DNA of 64,000 bases from Diphasiastrum complanatum. Its lineage: Eukaryota; Streptophyta; Lycopodiopsida; Lycopodiales; Lycopodiaceae. A program made the translations under genes and the position numbers. The stretch covers positions 501,001 to 565,000 of the forward strand of contig CM055112.1 in NCBI GenBank assembly GCA_029204225.1. The letters run 5' to 3'. The notes under the pieces are model-generated. The model did no database searches. It saw only the letters and a program-made list of their open reading frames with translations, and was not told the origin of the DNA. This document shows, piece after piece, positions 36,901 through 44,939 of this stretch (positions are counted from its first letter, which is position 1; each line of letters begins with the position of its first letter).

Positions 36901-39900
36901 AGAGAAAGTTTGAATGTCAAACCAGTCAGTGGCAAGCTCAGGGTGACCAAAAGGGAAAGGGTGCAGGGGCCCCCAAAGGCAAAGGGTTGTATGGGCAGCC
37001 CAATGCCCAAAAGGGTCAATGTCCTTCAATGCTGTCACCTCAGGACCAAGAATGTGCAAAGAGGGAGAATCTCTGTTTTGGATGTTTGGGGCAACATAGG
37101 TGGAAAGAATGTCTAGGGAACTTGATGCGGACCACATATAATCTTCACGTGGACCAGATGAACTAGGGTGATGATTCTATGATAGTCGAAGAGATTGAGC
37201 AGGAAGCCAATCCAGATATCCCATGCCTCATGAATGTTTCGGTGGTCAGGAGAGTGGACACGACTTCACTAGCACTTTTGTCAAAGTCGGCTAGCCAAGG
37301 ATATCAATTTCATAACACTTCTCTTATTGTTATGCGAGGACAGCTGTGCGGTAGAGATGTTCAGGTTCCCTGTCGATAGATGTCCTTACAGAATGAATCT
37401 TAAGGAGGAAGAGGAAGTGAGACAGATGGTCAATGATTATCTTGCCAAAGGGCAGATACGACCAAGTTATTCCCCTTTTGCCTCTTCGGTCATTCTTGTA
37501 AAAAAGGAAGATGGATCATGGCGTATGTGTGTGGAGTATCGAGGTTTAAACAAGATAACGGTTAAATATCGATATTCTATGCCACGTATAGATGATCTGC
37601 TTGATGCCTTGTCAGTTGCCACTGTGTTCAATAAAATAGACCTAAAGAGTGGATACCGTCAAGTTTGAGTTCGTGAAGAGGATGTACACATGTGAGAGAA
37701 CACAAATGATGAGAAACTCCAACTGTCCCATTGCAAATGAGATAGAGCACACTACATACTTATAAACTTTGGTCTATGCCGAAAAGCAAAAGCAGCCTAA
37801 AAGCAATTGCCTAATTGATGTCTCTATTTAAGGTAAAAGCACCAACACCTATTTATAGCAAAACTTGTGCTCCAAATCAAGCACTAGAATCTTGAACTTG
37901 TATAACTATAGTCTAACTTGACTTTTACTAAATATAGGTAAAGGCCCCTAGAATTAGCACGTAGGCATGGCCCGATAATCCTAATTAATCCTAAATGACA
38001 ACATTAGGGGTACTAATGTGAACATTAACTCTAACACTCCCCCTTAATGTTTACATTGTCAAGAACTATGCATAGCACGAGTTTGCATATGTCCCCAATG
38101 ACGCCCATATAACGAAGATTCTCAATTCTTGTAGAATCCACGATCGACTTTGATCTCAATCTCTTCAGTACTGGATGTAGAACTTCCTATGTATAATGAT
38201 GTAGAATTTCTTTGAATGTCGATCTTGCTTCATAATACATATGACTTTCCAATTTTATGCTTTAGTCTTCATATCCCTTTAGTGTATATGTGTGACCACC
38301 ATGAGTGCAACACATCACCCGATTCCTTGACTTCCTTTGAATCAAAGAACTTTGACTCCCCCTGAATCAAAGAATTTAGACATGATAACCTTTGCCTTGA
38401 CCCTGAGAACTTTGCTTGAAGATTGACTCTCTTGGTCTCTTCCCAAGCTACCACAAATATGTAAGGATCTCACCAACATCCATAAAGAAAAAGTAATCCT
38501 CTTTGATTATTATAGCACCACGATGACAATCATAAGTAGAACATAGATTCACAAATATCAACTTCAAATCTCATACATCAACACCCGCGTTAGAAAACTG
38601 TACTTCATAAGTAGTTGGCTCCACTTGTGTCGATTCCTTGAATTGAATCCACTTCAATTCTCCTACAGTTTCATAAGTTACCACCTGTGATGGAGTTGAT
38701 GAACTTAGCTGAACTACTGGTTGTACTCCTCATGTTAGAGCATCCCCAATAGAAAGATAAAATGTATACAATACTCCCTCACTCCAAAGTAAATGATACT
38801 CCCTCTCAAACATGTTCTCACACAAAGTACTTGACATTATCTACTCCTTGGAATCTCCTGCCTCTATCTCTTGCCCCAAACAACTTTCCAACCTAGAAAG
38901 CATCTCATCATGACATCTATTTATTCTGACACTTTGTCATATGCAACTTCCCAACTGGTGTACGTCCATCTTCCTTGAAGAAACTTGCTTCACTTAAGAA
39001 GACTTCATATTGATTTTCTAAGGCTGATCAGTAATTGTCAATTCATAGAAATGAACCTTGTTGTTTTTCTTGAGGCTAAACAACAACCTGTACTGTTGAT
39101 TTTCAACGGCTAATCAACAACCTTAGCTTCCAAATCTTATTGGAAACAACATAATCTACCACATGATAGAACACGAACTTGGATAGATTCAAGAACTTGA
39201 AGAAACAACTTTTCTCCAACTCAAAACAGATTTTCCTAGTAGAATTTATCTCACTTGGTACCACCACATGAACAATCAGCTATGACTTGGATGATATCCA
39301 AGAATTACTTGACAACCATAGCAAACAATCACTTTGATTGATCATAAATCTCAAGTGATACTAGTTCAGACATACAAGAAAGTTTCTACCACATAACCAA
39401 GCTACTATGACTTGGATAGAAACCAAACCGATGCAACGTAGAATGACAACCACATGGTCATAATGAGAGTGAGGGGGAGAGAGTGAGAGATGAGTCATTG
39501 CATACTAGTGAGGGAGTGAAAGATGAGTTAGTGTACCAGTGCGTCAGATTGACGGGCAGGCCCTTCTAGAAAATAGGTTCTTCTTAAAACTAAAGGAATG
39601 CCCATTTATTTTCTTTCATATTTGAAGGGTACACGATTTGAATGCCCTTCATTTGAAGGGAAAAAGGCCTATGATGGGCATTTTTCCCTTCAATCTGCAG
39701 CATTGACTTAGGTGGCCAATATGCATGAATGCATGGGGAGGAGGGCCATGCATCCTCCTCCTCCCCATACATGCATCCTCTTTTTTTAAATTTTTAGTTC
39801 AAAAAATGTGTATGCATGGGTGAGGGGAGGAGGATGCATGGGTCCCCTCACCCATGCATAAAAGTGGAACAAAGTTTAAATCATAGTTGCATTGCGTTTC

Positions 39901-42634
39901 TGAAACGTGTTTCAGAATCGCGTTTCGGAAATTTTTGAAAAAATTCCAGAAACGTTTTTTTAAATTTTTTTTTTTTTTTGGGTTTTTGTTTTGGGCAATA
40001 TGGGTATCAGATGAAAGCTCTAATTAAGAGCATAATTACTGTGTAATTTGCCGACTGTTTCGGGTGCAGGATGGTCCAGTTCAGGTGCATTAGTCCATGT
40101 TGGGTTCTGTCAAGGATAAAAATTCAAAACTAACCTCTAGCATTTATTTAATTCTCGGGGGGCTAATGCCCCCCGAACCCCCTTAGCATTTATTGAAAAC
40201 CAGAGCAAATAACAACCAAATAGCTATTGAAAATAAGATCTGTTTGTGCCCCATCTACTGCACTTCTGAGAGGCAAAACGCTCGTTTGACCATTGATCCC
40301 CTAAAAAAATTTCAGCCATAAGCTATTTTTCCAAATTTTTTTTTTTCTTTGCGATTCTGGGAGGAGAAACGCGTTTTTCAGAAACGCGGTTTCTGAAACG
40401 TCTCCTCCCAGAAACGCGATTCTGTGCAACTATGGTTTAAATATATATCTTAGAAGCCCGTTCTGACCAAAATGGGTCGGAACGTTCTGTTCCGACCGTT
40501 CCGTATGTTCCGGAACGTACTGGGTCGGAACGATTTTTTGTGAGTGCATTCTGCATTTGCATTTCATCGATGACTGACATATTTTCTAATTTTACCTGTT
40601 GCTTCAAAAAGCAATTGCTTTCATGAAGAGATTGACATTCTTGCTTGAGAATCGTCCTCTCCTGAATTCAGCAAGAAAAAGATGAAGTGAATACTGAAGA
40701 ACGGTCTATAATAATCTACAATGCAGCTCAGTCAAACTGACTATATAGCTGGAAACCGGGGAAATTGTGCATATCGAGAATATTCATCATATGAAGTGAA
40801 GGCTAATGCTCATCCATTTCGCATATCTATGTTCTTCCTAACCATAAGTCCTGGCATATGGAATGACCTTGTTCAGAACGTGTCCAGTACTGAAGGTGAA
40901 ATTTAATTCTTTATAAAAACTAAAGCGATACTAAAAAAACATACGGAATCTGTACAGAACAGAATACAAGGGAAAAAGGAACTCCAAAAACAGGCATCTA
41001 TGTCTTAAACCGAAATTCACTTCACACGACCTTGATGACAGGCATATATCAGAATGGAACGTGGAAAATTCGTGTGGAGCTGCCTGATGCATATCCGTAC
41101 AAATCCCCCTCCATTGGATTTGTCAACAAGATTTTTCATCCCAATGTTGACGAATTGTAAGTCCTTTGTGATGTCCTTCATTACTGCTATCTTGGTTGTG
41201 TCATATAATTCCACAGGGTTCACTTACACATAGCTGGGTCCCTTTTTGCAATCTGCAGGTCAGGTTCTGTATGCTTGGACGTCATTAATCAGAAATGGAG
41301 CCCGATGTTCGGTAAGCCACACGGGTTGTTATACAAAAAGCCATGTGGGTATTTTGGTCTTGCAAAAAGCCAATGGGGTTTGAACTTGTTGGCTTCAAAT
41401 TCTTGTGAGCACAAACATACGATCTTTCAAAAAAGTGCTTAGGTTGCCACTGAATAGAAAAACTGGGTGAATGAAACATGTTTTTGGCAGATCTTATCAA
41501 TATATTTGAGGTATTTCTTCCTCAGCTTTTGCTCTATCCTAACCCCACTGATCCGTTGAATGGGGAGGCAGCTGCACTGATGATGCGTGACAAAGAACAA
41601 TACGAACAAAAAGTGAAAGGTGTGTCTTTACTCCTATCTCATCCTATAATCCGAGCGATGACTTATTGAGCTATTTTGTGAATTGGGTGGTTGCGGCCAA
41701 GAGTTTTCAGCATTTTGGTTGAGGTAAAAGTCATTCCTTTTAGGTGTATGTTGTTTTGAACCCTGTTAGAATCTTCAAAGTCCAAAGTTACTAGAAATGA
41801 ATAGAATTTGACTAACCAGCTTGTTTCAGACGAAATTCGCCCTTATAAAGGTCACACTTCCTTTAATCTAGTCTGGAACATTGATTGGACCAGGTTGGAA
41901 ATGCTATGAACAAGGTTCAGGAATTAGGTCCAAAAGTTTAGTCTGATAGGAGCCACCGATGTCGTATGTAGTTGCAGAGCTTTGTTTTCGAAATCACTTC
42001 TTTCTTTCACTGAAGTAATCTAGTCCATATTTGTGATTTTCGAGATTTGATCGTGATCTTGAAGATTTGATCTTATGTTGCAGGCGAAAATTCTTCTTTT
42101 AGGTGACATTAAAGTGCTGGTGCATTTAGTTGCTACCCACTAGAATATGCTTGTAGTACCATCACTAAGTGGAGTTTTTGGCAAAACACCAAAACCCAAA
42201 GCCTTTTTGTATGAAATTGATGCTAGAAACTTCCAATTCATGAGTAATCTCTATTCCATTGGCAATGATGTGATTACTAGTTGCTGTTAGAGAGTTTATA
42301 AATGATACTTGGAGTGGTATGCTCTCATTGAATTCGCTGTGCATTAGTGTGGCAAATTTGATACTTGATGAGAGACTCTCAAATGCATGTTGTCCAAAAA
42401 TTGTAGCATTTCTGTACTAGCGCGGTTGAACTCCACCATTGAAGTGCTGGAGGTCAATATATATTTGAATCTGTCCTAACGAGTACCTTGTTTTTGGTTA
42501 TCTTAGAATATTGTGAAAGATATGCAAAAGCGGAGGACATCGGCAGCCGCCCTGAAGAAAGCAGTGAGAGTGATTTGAGTGATGATGAATATGCTTCCAG
42601 TGATGAAGAAATGGCTGGTCAAGCTGACCCGTGA
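18929..42634 (+). CDS. UBC5: Ubiquitin-conjugating enzyme E2 (UBC4/5/6, UBE2H/Ubc8 group), six exons
   Basis: E2 enzyme that takes activated ubiquitin from E1 as a thioester and passes it on with an E3 ligase. Coding exons are 18929-18972, 19081-19160, 41042-41156, 41259-41311, 41491-41619 and 42507-42634. They join in frame to 549 nt, giving 182 residues plus TGA. Every intron is GT-AG (donors gtgagc, gtatgc, gtaagt, gtaagc, gtgtgt). The protein starts [15 protein letters not shown] as in plant UBC4/5/6. The HPN motif is at residues 74-76, the catalytic Cys is Cys85 (SGSVCLDV), and [19 protein letters not shown] follows. It ends in an acidic Ser-rich tail (about 150-182) typical of UBE2H/Ubc8. 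Length and motifs match the family, with no stop or frameshift. Intron 2 is 21,881 bp and full of transposons. The numbering within UBC4/5/6 is not resolved. Confidence 0.93.
19081..19160 (+). CDS. UBC5: E2 coding exon 2
   Basis: The acceptor is GGCTGGCAG ending at 19080. The exon encodes [18 protein letters not shown], then YVEFQGPHD, and ends in phase 1 before the strong donor gtatgc (19161). Read-through into the intron would give only a few extra residues before a stop. Confidence 0.9.
20262..20475 (-). pseudogene. Copia gag zinc-knuckle relic
   Basis: The minus strand reads [20 protein letters not shown], a CCHC knuckle whose last Cys is replaced by Tyr, followed by basic residues. The fragment is too short to place in a family and is interrupted on both sides. 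Confidence 0.55.
20520..20850 (+). repeat. LTR K, truncated or solo
   Basis: It starts TGTTAGAGTTAATGTACACA. Over ~330 bp it matches, in opposite orientation, the LTR at 37691-38036 (shared blocks GCTAATTCTAGGGGCC, TGATTTGGAGCACAAGTTTT, GACATCAATTAGGCAATTGC). The match ends near 20850, before the expected LTR end, so the right side is truncated. Confidence 0.7.
21751..22040 (+). pseudogene. LINE (non-LTR) reverse transcriptase fragment
   Basis: The plus strand reads [19 protein letters not shown], then [19 protein letters not shown]. After stops it reads [19 protein letters not shown], the order of motifs seen in LINE RT (Q.GFR..hST.DHI..L, then F.KAFD). It is about 95 codons long with stops, and abuts copia A' at about 22046. 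Confidence 0.6.
22046..23136 (-). pseudogene. Copia A' integrase and linker (downstream part)
   Basis: Minus-strand copia integrase, read leftward from the B insertion. It shows [20 protein letters not shown] with DTCGPM (first catalytic Asp), [35 protein letters not shown] (second Asp) and [13 protein letters not shown] (Glu). An integrase C-terminal region lies at 22685-22419 and the linker extends to 22046. Stops and frame changes are present. Its upstream half resumes at 32297, so A' was a single element before B inserted. Confidence 0.8.
23137..23616 (-). repeat. 3' LTR of copia B
   Basis: 480 bp. The minus-strand start is TGTTGGAATGTAAATGG. It matches 31825-32291 along its length, with an extra ~12 bp near 23495. 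Confidence 0.9.
23617..24178 (-). other. Unidentified 562 bp between B 3' LTR and truncated C LTR
   Basis: This should be the 3' internal part of copia B, because it carries B's purine tract. Yet neither frame resembles reverse transcriptase or RNase H. The minus strand has open stretches reading [20 protein letters not shown] and [20 protein letters not shown] (24185-23898) and [19 protein letters not shown] (23851-23570). It may be an extra 3' reading frame of B or captured sequence. Confidence 0.35.
24179..24445 (-). repeat. 3' LTR of copia C, truncated
   Basis: On the minus strand it starts TGTTGAAAAAAATGCC next to the purine tract. It stops matching the 5' LTR at about 24179. Confidence 0.85.
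24460..28128 (-). CDS. Copia C gag-pol polyprotein, open but lacking RNase H
   Basis: One uninterrupted frame of 1222 codons; Gag may really start at the inner MSSLAESML. In order: Gag ([30 protein letters not shown]), zinc knuckle [14 protein letters not shown], protease [12 protein letters not shown] (Ser for Gly in the Asp-Ser-Gly site), integrase ([12 protein letters not shown], then [31 protein letters not shown]), and reverse transcriptase ([32 protein letters not shown]). The integrase has Tyr where the first catalytic Asp belongs. The frame stops at KGTTCYGI, just where RNase H should begin, and the purine tract follows within 20 bp. Despite the long frame, the product is unlikely to be active alone. 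Confidence 0.88.
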   Translation of the reverse strand: MGENPSLPFVFYFYPAMSSLAESMLSEASRLDGTNFTIWKFKIKNILEDKECWKLVTGEEPVPTSELELEDYIKRGEKAHRIINMSVRDNVIPLIRSAKGPVDAWHILCALYETASTTRFLYLKNKLYTLKMETGETVTDHLTKIQDIRYQLSILGESIADKDLVPIVLNSLSYAYQNFVMMISVREKIPTYEEVYGLLLQEEMRRVNLSKREDFQEHAFASKKKQNPAKDKKKGKGKNKGTPQTLEQGMENLQMSEAQPSSNTSSTPQRKGNCNYCGKYGHFAFECRKKLADQNKGTKKQGGNVVESVAREEQSDISQAELFSIALASQATTGGWYIDSSASKHMTPHRDWFDTFVGISDGQEVCLGDNSTHKVKGKGTVPVKLPLGEVKVIKNVLYVPGLAKNLLSVGAITQQNMKVEFDATSCLVLDLSDNMKVVAKGLQEDNLYRLYTSIPSQHAYTTKGRDVDRLWHERYGHLGYQSMQVLNQHHMVEGLPVVKPSSSLCEACAMGKQQRHKFPKESTTRAAGILDLIHSYLWGPTQTKSAGGAYYFMTFIDDFSRKIWIYFLKLKYEAFKYFLHFKALVEEHSGKKIKMLRSDGGGEFIKIEFVEFCKANGIKRQLTAPHTPQQNGVAERKNRTIVECARCMLKAKGLPNSFWGEAMHTAVFLLNRSPTKAVEGKTPEEAFSGIKPKVGALRVFGCTVYAHIPKDNRKKLDAKSAKSIFLGYSEESKAYRLYDLTSKKRIISRDVIFEEDQTPPIEELEMEDGTSEFVPILDDPHPYIGEPQDDHMSDQEEESEEARKREERGKSVESYSPSSSPTARKKFPKWYWQTVQDGLIMDEGESSNPGARRSQRQAQQHEHQETNYALMPTILDSQDPHTFVEAADEKVWQHAMQEEYDSILKNDTWDLVKLPKGKRLIGCKWVYRTKYKSDGSIEKHKARLVAKGYAKKEGLDYDETFAPVAKMTSIMLVLALAAFFGWEVHQMDVKSAFLNGQLAEEVYMEQPQGFEAKGKESMVCRLKKALYGLKQAPRAWYSRIDDYFAKEQFIKSQSDCNLFVKEEDGNIVLIVLYVDDLVITGNNGQLIEKVKAHLSNEFEMKDLGLIHYCLGLEVWKKENCVFISQANYACEVLNRFNMQDCKPVSTPIDTSSKPSRDDGTPFVDETLYRQLVGSLIYLTTTRPDISYAVGVASQFMSSPTEAHWKAAKRVLRYVKGTTCYGI
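28504..28894 (-). repeat. 5' LTR of copia C
   Basis: 391 bp, bounded on the left by the primer-binding site. 28631-28894 is nearly identical to 24183-24445. Confidence 0.85.
28895..30099 (-). pseudogene. Copia B protease end and integrase
   Basis: Three overlapping broken pieces. 30099-29833 holds [18 protein letters not shown]. 29861-29493 holds the GAG_preintegrase zinc part [14 protein letters not shown] and catalytic [11 protein letters not shown]. 29471-28895 holds [12 protein letters not shown] (second Asp; Glu replaces the second Gly), [13 protein letters not shown], then the C-terminal [14 protein letters not shown]. The reading is cut at 28895 by element C. Confidence 0.8.
30102..31220 (-). 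pseudogene. Copia B gag and protease start
   Basis: From a start near 31218 ([12 protein letters not shown]), an early frame break leads into [20 protein letters not shown], the Gag core. Gag then runs open for 350 codons to 30102. It contains [12 protein letters not shown], a zinc knuckle [14 protein letters not shown] (about 30440-30400) in a Lys-rich region, and the protease site as [10 protein letters not shown], with Ser in place of the usual Gly of Asp-Ser-Gly. A stop and frameshift follow. Confidence 0.8.
31825..32291 (-). repeat. 5' LTR of copia B
   Basis: 467 bp, next to the primer-binding site at 31812-31824 and to the target duplication at 32292-32296. Confidence 0.9.
32297..33300 (-). 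pseudogene. Copia A' gag, protease and pre-integrase (upstream part)
   Basis: Minus-strand half of the element interrupted by B. Gag shows [18 protein letters not shown] and [19 protein letters not shown] (33141-32899). Protease-region remnants follow (about 32760-32560), then the pre-integrase block [20 protein letters not shown] (about 32440-32370), which continues across the B target site into the integrase at 23131. Frames are broken throughout. Confidence 0.75.
33661..34379 (+). repeat. LTR D (copia 5' LTR)
   Basis: A 719 bp block that starts TGTTGAACTACTTACTCGGC and ends TTTTCCAACA. It is followed directly by a perfect primer-binding site, TGGTATCAGAGC (34380-34391). A TATA-like CTATAAATAGA lies near 33920. 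The start was chosen as the TG matching the CA end; no second LTR is in the window. Confidence 0.65.
34457..34860 (+). pseudogene. Copia D gag fragment
   Basis: Downstream of the LTR D primer site, the frame opens with [20 protein letters not shown] and [18 protein letters not shown], a Gag N-terminus. A frame change then leads to [19 protein letters not shown] and [17 protein letters not shown]. Recognisable coding ends by about 34830, before the gypsy LTR at 34923. Confidence 0.75.
34923..35415 (+). repeat. 5' LTR of gypsy E
   Basis: About 493 bp, related to LTR F (15491-15945). It is followed by the primer-binding-site variant TGGTATTAGAGC (35416-35427). The left end was set by alignment with LTR F. 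Confidence 0.7.
36118..37680 (+). pseudogene. Gypsy E gag and start of reverse transcriptase
   Basis: Broken gag starts at [20 protein letters not shown] (36118). It continues with [20 protein letters not shown] in another frame and a Lys/Gly-rich tail with a partial knuckle [14 protein letters not shown] (37075-37115). Reverse transcriptase begins with [19 protein letters not shown] (about 37385), [19 protein letters not shown], and [16 protein letters not shown]. It is cut after [13 protein letters not shown] (37665). Protease and everything downstream are missing; LTR J follows. The stretch 35428-36110 is untranslated leader with no gene seen. Confidence 0.8.
37691..38036 (-). repeat. LTR J (minus-strand 3' LTR)
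   Basis: 346 bp with TG...CA ends. On the minus strand it begins TGTTAGAGTTAATGTTCAC directly after the purine tract TTAAGGGGGAG (38037-38047). It is an inverted relative of LTR K at 20520. Confidence 0.75.
38048..39480 (-). other. Presumed 3' internal region of element J; no domain seen
   Basis: The purine tract and LTR J imply that this is minus-strand internal retroelement sequence. No reverse transcriptase, RNase H or integrase motif could be read on either strand. It may be 3' untranslated sequence or too decayed. Confidence 0.3.
39733..39768. repeat. Hairpin ATGGGGAGGAGG / CCTCCTCCCCAT
   Basis: Perfect 12 bp arms at 39733-39744 and 39757-39768, with a 12 bp loop. Confidence 0.8.
39811..39860. 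repeat. Perfect 17 bp hairpin
   Basis: The arms TATGCATGGGTGAGGGG (39811-39827) and CCCCTCACCCATGCATA (39844-39860) are exact reverse complements with a 16 bp loop. The structure lies just left of the hAT MITE. Confidence 0.85.
39882..40434. mobile_element. Non-autonomous hAT-type MITE, 553 bp
   Basis: Perfect terminal inverted repeats CATAGTTGCA (39882-39891) and TGCAACTATG (40425-40434) are flanked by a perfect 8 bp direct repeat GTTTAAAT (39874-39881 and 40435-40442). An 8 bp target duplication with short CA-starting inverted ends is the hAT pattern. Subterminal inverted words (GCGTTTCTGAAACG, GAAACGCGATTCTG) and an internal hairpin CGGGGGGC/GCCCCCCG (40156-40175) add structure. There is no coding capacity. 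It sits in the last kilobase of E2 intron 2. Confidence 0.85.
40468..40532. repeat. GGTCGGAAC palindrome cluster
   Basis: GGTCGGAAC and GTTCCGACC form a 9 bp hairpin with a 5 bp loop. GTTCCGGAAC is itself palindromic, and a third GGTCGGAAC follows. No target duplication was recognised. Confidence 0.6.
41042..41156 (+). CDS. UBC5: E2 coding exon 3
   Basis: It follows acceptor GATGACAG and encodes [20 protein letters not shown], then KSPSIGF and the HPN motif (KIFHPNVDE). The donor is gtaagt at 41157. Confidence 0.93.
41259..41311 (+). CDS. UBC5: E2 coding exon 4 (active-site cysteine)
   Basis: Encodes [18 protein letters not shown] with catalytic Cys85. The acceptor is TCTGCAG and the donor gtaagc. 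Confidence 0.93.
41491..41619 (+). CDS. UBC5: E2 coding exon 5
   Basis: Encodes [37 protein letters not shown] and YEQKVK. The acceptor is TTTTTGGCAG and the donor gtgtgt. Confidence 0.93.
42507..42634 (+). CDS. UBC5: E2 coding exon 6 and stop
   Basis: Encodes [18 protein letters not shown] and a Ser/Asp/Glu-rich tail ending AGQADP before TGA at 42632-42634. The acceptor is GTTATCTTAG. Confidence 0.93.
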
Positions 42635-43019
42635 TTATGGGTGGAACAGCGTTGGGCATGATTTTGGGAATGCCAAATAGAGTAGATTCTGGTCTATGAC
42701 ATATCTTGGAACTTTATTGTGGGGCTGTGGTAATGATTATATATGATTGAACACTTATCTAGTTTATCTTATGTAAAAAGTTGTGGCATTTGATTTACTC
42801 ATTCATACGTGTCAGAGTCTAGGTTGGGACACAGCATAGAGTGCAAATGCACCTGAAATCTGTACAGTTGTCAATTTCTTTGTCTTAATCTTTTATGGTT
42901 GTTATGTTTGTTTGTTTTTCATAGACAAATTGGGTGGGGTCTCAAATGCACAATACCCGGCTCTCTTTCTGAATAGAGGGACTTTTTAGTAACTTACTAC
43001 CAAGCTTTGTTTTTGTTGC
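42635..43019 (+). other. E2 3' untranslated and downstream sequence
   Basis: No coding content. The transcript end is not fixed; no clear polyadenylation signal was chosen. Confidence 0.4.
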
Positions 43020-43720
43020 AGGATGCTGATTTATTCAAAGAACATGCACAGCATACAGAAAGTTGCAATATTTGGGACACACTATTTTGAAACAATGCAT
43101 TCCAGTCGATACATCTAAAATTGAAGTTACTGATGATTGGCCTTCCTCACAAAACGTTAAAAGCTATTATCAAAATGTAAAAGGTTTTAGTTGCATCTTT
43201 AAGCGAGCTAATGAAGAAAGGGAAGAGGGATAAAATTTTTGTACCGGAATGCAGATCAATTTGTGGAGAAAGATTTCAAGAATTTACAAGCCTTATTGAT
43301 GCAAGAAGATCATGCTATTTTTAACAAGTCTAGAAAGTTACAATTATTTTAGCAAAATTCTTCTACTCATAAACTAGAATTTCCCGCTTGAGACATTGCC
43401 ATCTAAGGTGTCAAATTTGATATCGATAACATTAGTTTGAGATGTTTCTTTGCTGAAAATGAATTTCAATTTTAGACAACAAAGGTGGATTGAGCTCCTT
43501 GAGGAATATGATTTTGAAATTGAGCAAAGAATTGGAAAGATACGTAAAAGCTGATGCTCTTACACAATGCCATTTCAACCCTTAAGAACTGCTATTGTTG
43601 ATTCAAGAAGAGAGGATCTTTTAAGGTATAGACATTCTAGTGAATGCATGATCTTTAAAGAATAAACGGTATGAAAATATTCAAAATTGGTAATGTGCTA
43701 TTGTACTATGACATTAGATG
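43020..43720 (+). pseudogene. Gypsy reverse transcriptase/RNase H relic
   Basis: Plus-strand frames read SKIEVTDDWPSSQNVKSY (end of RT), FVYRNADQFVEKDFQEF, and then the RNase H tail FRQQRWIELLEEYDFEIEQR with IGKIRK (about 43470-43545). These match the usual order in Ty3/gypsy pol, but stops and frameshifts occur throughout. Confidence 0.6.
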
Positions 43721-43777
43721 ACTTTCCATTCCTGATGTGAAACTGTTAGAATTCAGCACCTTAGGATAGACATGACG

Positions 43778-43930
43778 TTTTCATTGTCATCTTCAAAATA
43801 AACGATTTCGTTGTATAAGCCTTTCCTTGGCCATGGTTGAAAGAGATGTTAAATTTTCATTGTCATCTTCAAAATAAACGATTTCGTTGTATAAGCCTTT
43901 CCTTGGCCATGGTTGAAGGAGATGTTATAA
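43778..43930. repeat. Tandem duplication, period 76 bp
   Basis: Two near-identical copies starting TTTTCATTGTCATCTTC and ending GGCCATGGTTGAARGAGATG. The only difference noticed is AAAG versus AAGG near the end. Confidence 0.88.
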
Positions 43931-44437
43931 ATTTATGCCTTTGCAACAAGTAACTCTCATTGTAGGGTTATAAGTTGATTTTTAATGGGTTTATTTTGTC
44001 TTGGGGCCTTTGAAATGATGTTGTGTCCCCTCCACTTTACACTTCAGCTCCTCCAAGCTATCTTCTATATGTATCACAAGTTCTTGTCACAACAAAATGA
44101 ACTTGACATTCATGGTAGAAGCTACCCATATTTCCAACCACTTCATGTCACAGCATTTGAGTGCAACCAATATCTCTCCACCAAATCCTAGTTGGGCAAT
44201 GGAGTTTCTAACCTTACCCTCTTGAGTTCTTTTACCATCGCAATTGGGTAATTTTCTCTCCAAGATCTCTCGGCCCATGAGGAACTCTCTTTCCAAGTCT
44301 TCAAGAATGTTGCTACCATCTATTTCATTAGTGAGATTAAGAGGGATATTTGTGTACTTCCAAATCTTTGTGATTTCATCTTGATTTCATTTGTTGAAGA
44401 TTAATTGAGTTCTAAGTGCATTGGAATAGGTTGAAGA

Positions 44438-44930
44438 AGTTTGATATCATGGCAAACCAAAGAGGGTTCTTGTTGGAGGCAATGATAGACTTACCTCAAT
44501 CAACTACTCAATATGGAAGGTAAGGATGGAATCCTTGCTAAATATGAATGGTATGATGGATATTGTGTTAGGTATTGAAGATGAACATGATATTATCCAA
44601 GATCAAATCATTTATTGAAGGAAGGTCAAGAGGTCTTTACACATCATCAAGATGAATATGTCAAATGAGCTTCTCAAGGAGGTAGGAGCTTGTACTTCAT
44701 CTTATAAGGCATGGAGGACTCTTCAAAGCATTTATGAGTCAAAGTACACATCTAGGGTGCTCACTCTAAGAAGGAAAATTCTTCAAAGTTATCAAAAGGA
44801 AGGTGAAAGTGCTAACTCTTTCTCTTAATGGTGATCTAGCATGTGTCGGTGATGCTATTGGTAACATTGAAATTGTTCAGGTGTTTATTAATGGCTTAGG
44901 AGAGGGTTATGCTAAAAAACCTTACTATTA
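44438..44930 (+). pseudogene. Copia gag relic related to element G
   Basis: Nucleotide-level relative of the 5' leader and gag of element G. The shared leader block CCAAATCTTTGTGATTTC is at about 44365, then ATGGCAAACCAAAGAGG at 44449, the GATAGACTTACCTCAATCAAC block, and ACTCTAAGAAGGAAAATTCT. Frames are broken in several places, and the match ends at about 44925. Confidence 0.7.
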
Positions 44931-44939
44931 TTGTGACTG

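Larger units (their letters stand above)
19161..41041 (+). other. E2 intron 2, 21,881 bp, transposon-filled
   Basis: Phase-1 GT-AG intron (donor gtatgc, acceptor GATGACAG). Joining its flanks restores the family motif around [10 protein letters not shown]. Inside are copia gag scrap (20262), LTR K (20520), LINE scrap (21751), copia A' split by B and C (22046-33300), LTR D with gag (33661-34860), gypsy E (34923-37680), LTR J (37691-38036) and a hAT MITE (39882-40434). No exon-like E2 sequence is left inside it. 19185-20260 and 20850-21750 show no recognisable content. Confidence 0.85.
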
